A DNA stretch of 9,140 nucleotides from Phycisphaerae bacterium (lineage in GTDB: Bacteria; Planctomycetota; Phycisphaerae; Tepidisphaerales; Tepidisphaeraceae): the NCBI GenBank assembly GCA_014380825.1, contig JACMJD010000402.1, positions 1 through 9,140 on the forward strand. Reading direction: 5' to 3'. The translations under genes and the position numbers were made by a program. Shown here one piece after another: positions 6,910 through 9,140 of the stretch (within the stretch, counting starts at the first letter, position 1; every line of letters begins with the position of its first letter). The notes under the pieces are model-generated. The model was not told where the DNA came from. It saw only the letters and a program-made list of their open reading frames with translations, and did not search any database.

Positions 6910-8574
6910 ATGGCTTACAACATGCCGCACGTATCGCGCAGTCCGAAGCTGCGCAAGAAGCAGGTTCAACTCATCGCCAGCGGCGACCTGCGCCTCAGCG
7001 CGAACCAGAAATGCTGGGCTGAGCAATTGAAGATGGAAACCGCGCTGAGTACCGCGATCGAATCGATGGGTTTCGATCTCGTGCGCGCGCATCCATACAA
7101 GGACGATCAACAACACGGTTTCATCGCATCGCAGAAGGAAGGCATGCAGGTGTTCGCTTCAATCGATCGCAGTGCCCCGCTGATCGTGGCCGAGAGTACC
7201 TGGCAGTATTCGCACCACGTTCTGCACGGGCTGATCAGTCACGACGGACCGATTCTGACCGTCGCCAACTGGTCTGGCACATGGCCGGGGTTGGTCGGCA
7301 TGTTGAATCTCAACGGCTCGCTTACCAAAGCGAACGTGAACTACTCGACAATCTGGAGCGAAGAATTCACCGACACGTTCTTCCGCGATTCGCTGCTGAA
7401 ATGGCTCACTTCCGGAAAGATCAAACACAAGACGCCGCACATCACGAAGTTCAAGCACGTAAAAGTTCGCAGCCCCGAGCGGAAGCTCGGGGAGTCGCTC
7501 GCGAATCAGCTCCAGCGCGAGAAGGCAATCCTCGGTGTCTTCGATGAAGGCTGCATGGGCATGTTCAACGCGATCATTCCGGATGAGTTGCTGCATCCAA
7601 CCGGCGCGTTCAAGGAGCGACTCAGTCAATCCGCACTGTACTACGAGACGACGCAGGTGAGCGACGACGAGGCGCGCGAAGTCCGCCGCTGGATGGAAGA
7701 TCGAGGAATGAACTTCGTCACCGGGCCTAACGAGGAATCGGAACTGACCGACAAGCAGATCAATCAGCAGTGCAAGGTGTACGTGGCTGCCCTGCGGATC
7801 GCGGATGACTTTGGGTGTCATGCGATCGGCATTCAGTATCAGCAGGGATTGAAGGACTTATTGCCGGCATCGGACTTGGTGGAAGGAATGCTCAACAACG
7901 CCGATCGCCCGCCGGTGCGGTCGCGCGATGGGTCGCACGTGTTGTACGAGAACGCACCGTTGCCACACTTCAACGAGGTGGACGAGTGCGCAGGCTTGGA
8001 TGCGCTGATGACCAATCGCATTCACAGCGCGATGAATGAACCGGTTGAAACGACCCTGCACGATCTTCGCTGGGGCGATGTCGATCGATCCGGCGCGACC
8101 GAAGAATACGTCTGGGTCTTCCTGATCAGCGGCAGCGCCCCGCCCGCGCACTTCATCGATGGCTGGGCCGGCGCGAGCAGCGAACGTCAGCCGGCGATGT
8201 ATTTCCGTCTAGGCGGCGGCACCCTCAAAGGCATCAGCAAGCCGGGCGAAATCGTGTGGAGCCGGATCTTCATCGAAGATGACAAGCTGAAAATGGACCT
8301 CGGCCGAGGGAAGGTCGTCCGGCTGCCCGATGAAGAAACGAATCGTCGCTGGCAGGCGACGACTCCGCAATGGCCCATCATGCACGCGGTGACGTACGGT
8401 GTCTCACGCGATCAGATGATGGCGCGACACAAGGCCAATCACATTCAAGTCGTCTACGCGAACACGCCCGAGTCAGCCGATCGCGCGATGCTCGCCAAGG
8501 CAACGATGGCGCACGCGCTTGGCATGAGCGTCCACATGTGCGGCACGCGGAAAGACGGCGCTGCGTGGGACTGA
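6910..8574 (+). CDS. L-fucose/L-arabinose isomerase superfamily protein, FucI-like
   Basis: A 554-residue cytoplasmic protein of the L-fucose isomerase superfamily, which interconverts aldoses and ketoses with a bound Mn2+. By alignment against E. coli FucI recalled from memory, all three metal ligands appear kept: Glu325 in DLVEGML (FucI Glu337), Asp358 in NEVDECAGLDALM (Asp361) and His511 in ANHIQVVYA (His528). AIGIQYQQGLKD lines up with the segment before the first ligand. An N-terminal half with WSGTWPGLVGMLN and FDEGCMGMFNAIIPDELL (from 211) matches the two Rossmann-like domains. E. coli FucI has 591 residues, so length agrees. It starts 12 bases after clc, so it is probably co-transcribed and translationally coupled. 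No kinase, aldolase or sugar transporter is beside it, so the substrate cannot be inferred; fucose is only one option for this family. An isomerase is likely because the ligands are intact. Confidence 0.82.
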   Translation: MAYNMPHVSRSPKLRKKQVQLIASGDLRLSANQKCWAEQLKMETALSTAIESMGFDLVRAHPYKDDQQHGFIASQKEGMQVFASIDRSAPLIVAESTWQYSHHVLHGLISHDGPILTVANWSGTWPGLVGMLNLNGSLTKANVNYSTIWSEEFTDTFFRDSLLKWLTSGKIKHKTPHITKFKHVKVRSPERKLGESLANQLQREKAILGVFDEGCMGMFNAIIPDELLHPTGAFKERLSQSALYYETTQVSDDEAREVRRWMEDRGMNFVTGPNEESELTDKQINQQCKVYVAALRIADDFGCHAIGIQYQQGLKDLLPASDLVEGMLNNADRPPVRSRDGSHVLYENAPLPHFNEVDECAGLDALMTNRIHSAMNEPVETTLHDLRWGDVDRSGATEEYVWVFLISGSAPPAHFIDGWAGASSERQPAMYFRLGGGTLKGISKPGEIVWSRIFIEDDKLKMDLGRGKVVRLPDEETNRRWQATTPQWPIMHAVTYGVSRDQMMARHKANHIQVVYANTPESADRAMLAKATMAHALGMSVHMCGTRKDGAAWD

Positions 8575-8576
8575 AG

Positions 8577-8591
8577 CGACGCGGGTCGTCG
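8577..8591. terminator. Short hairpin in the convergent gap
   Basis: CGACG (8577-8581) and CGTCG (8587-8591) pair around a five-base loop, filling nearly the whole 18-base gap between the stop codons of the isomerase (8574) and the DUF1189-type gene (8593). Position between convergent genes suggests a shared terminator, but the stem is short and has no T-tract. Confidence 0.28.
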
Positions 8592-8592
8592 A

Positions 8593-9140
8593 TCACATCC
8601 CCGTCGGCCGCCCCATCGTCGGCGAGGGTGGCGTGTACACTTCGAACCCGCCGGGCCGCTGCGATGAGTCTTCCGCATTCGCCTGTACGGCGATTGCCAG
8701 GTACACCATCGCGATCGCAAAGCAGATCAGCCAGAAGAAAGGAATGCTGACACCAATCACGTCGAACACCGTATCAAGCAGCATTACCGGCGTGACGGAA
8801 ATGATCGCCAGGCGAATCAACTGCTGATAACTCAGCCTCGCCCCGAACATCGCGGCAAAAGCCATTCCCAGTAGCGCGTAGAGTAGCGCCTGAATCAGAC
8901 GGTAGATGAACCCGAAGATCAGAAAAACGGCAAACAATCCCGGGCCCATCCAGTTGCCGAATGTGCCCGCCCATCGCTGGATCTTCTGACGATCCATGTC
9001 GAACGATTTGATCTGCGACAGATCCTGAATCTTGATCTGGCGATTGTCGCGGTAATGCAGTTCGCTCTTGGTCAGCAGCGCGAACGCGGGTGTATCCTTC
9101 AGCGACGTGATCGTGCCGGTGGTGTCGATCACCACAAGCG
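8593..9140 (-). CDS. DUF1189-type membrane protein (5' end outside window)
   Basis: Membrane protein of unknown function, resembling the DUF1189 family by VVIDTTGTITSLKD near the visible N-terminal end followed by several C-terminal membrane helices. The frame is open to the right edge: the codons before the GTG at 9135 read on as Leu-Val, so the true start and probably a first membrane helix lie beyond 9140. Counting from that GTG, residues 1-60 are soluble and probably outside the membrane. Hydrophobic segments follow at about 64-97 (probably two helices), 106-127 and 131-150. A polar tail SSQRPGGFEVYTPPSPTMGR ends the protein. In this family the soluble part is flanked by helices, matching this layout. 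It converges on the isomerase gene with an 18-base gap. No enzyme motif is visible, and the family call is from pattern memory. Confidence 0.72.
   Translation of the reverse strand, partial: LVVIDTTGTITSLKDTPAFALLTKSELHYRDNRQIKIQDLSQIKSFDMDRQKIQRWAGTFGNWMGPGLFAVFLIFGFIYRLIQALLYALLGMAFAAMFGARLSYQQLIRLAIISVTPVMLLDTVFDVIGVSIPFFWLICFAIAMVYLAIAVQANAEDSSQRPGGFEVYTPPSPTMGRPTGM

Noticed and set aside
7159..7821. Minus-strand open frame opposite the isomerase
   Set aside because: No recognisable domain, and the plus strand carries conserved FucI-like residues throughout this stretch.
1..9140. A defence, CRISPR, toxin-antitoxin, phage or biosynthetic system
   Set aside because: All large open frames are accounted for by housekeeping or general families; no nuclease, reverse transcriptase, transposase, integrase, spaced direct-repeat array or small paired genes were seen.

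Overview
The window is a GC-rich bacterial chromosome segment that looks like a planctomycete, probably of the Phycisphaerae type. The evidence is a signal peptidase I with a very large insert, a type IV pilin-like protein with the planctomycete-style X9-DG tail, genes mostly without strong Shine-Dalgarno sequences, and large palindromic repeats between genes. This placement is inference from protein character; no 16S rRNA or other marker gene is present. I see no RNA gene, insertion sequence, CRISPR array or phage gene.

Layout. Bases 1-1555 (+) hold the 3' part of a signal peptidase I gene, whose start lies left of the window. It converges on a glycosyltransferase family 9 gene (1707 to about 2615, -), and the 151-base gap between them is filled by a large imperfect inverted repeat. 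Upstream of the glycosyltransferase, a second and different palindrome (2677-2756) separates it from mnmA (2789-3979, -), the tRNA 2-thiouridylase. mnmA diverges from a prepilin-like gene (4085-4945, +) across about 105 bases that carry a TTGACA box. The prepilin-like gene is followed on the same strand by a CLC-type chloride channel/transporter with a CBS pair (5020-6897). Twelve bases later comes an L-fucose isomerase-family protein (6910-8574), the only gene here with a clear ribosome binding site. The window ends with a convergent DUF1189-type membrane protein (8593-9140, -) that is cut by the right edge.

How the genes relate. The two minus-strand genes could be co-transcribed from mnmA into the glycosyltransferase, although a palindrome lies between them. 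The clc and isomerase genes are tightly spaced and are probably one transcription unit, perhaps with the prepilin-like gene. Functionally this is a mixed stretch of cell-surface, tRNA-modification, ion-transport and sugar-metabolism genes, not a recognisable defence, secretion or biosynthetic system. I found no convincing new multi-gene system. The points most worth a second look are the domain insert in the signal peptidase, the two unlike palindromes bracketing the glycosyltransferase, the serine-rich insert with DNA tandem repeats in MnmA, and the altered motifs in the prepilin-like protein and the CLC protein.
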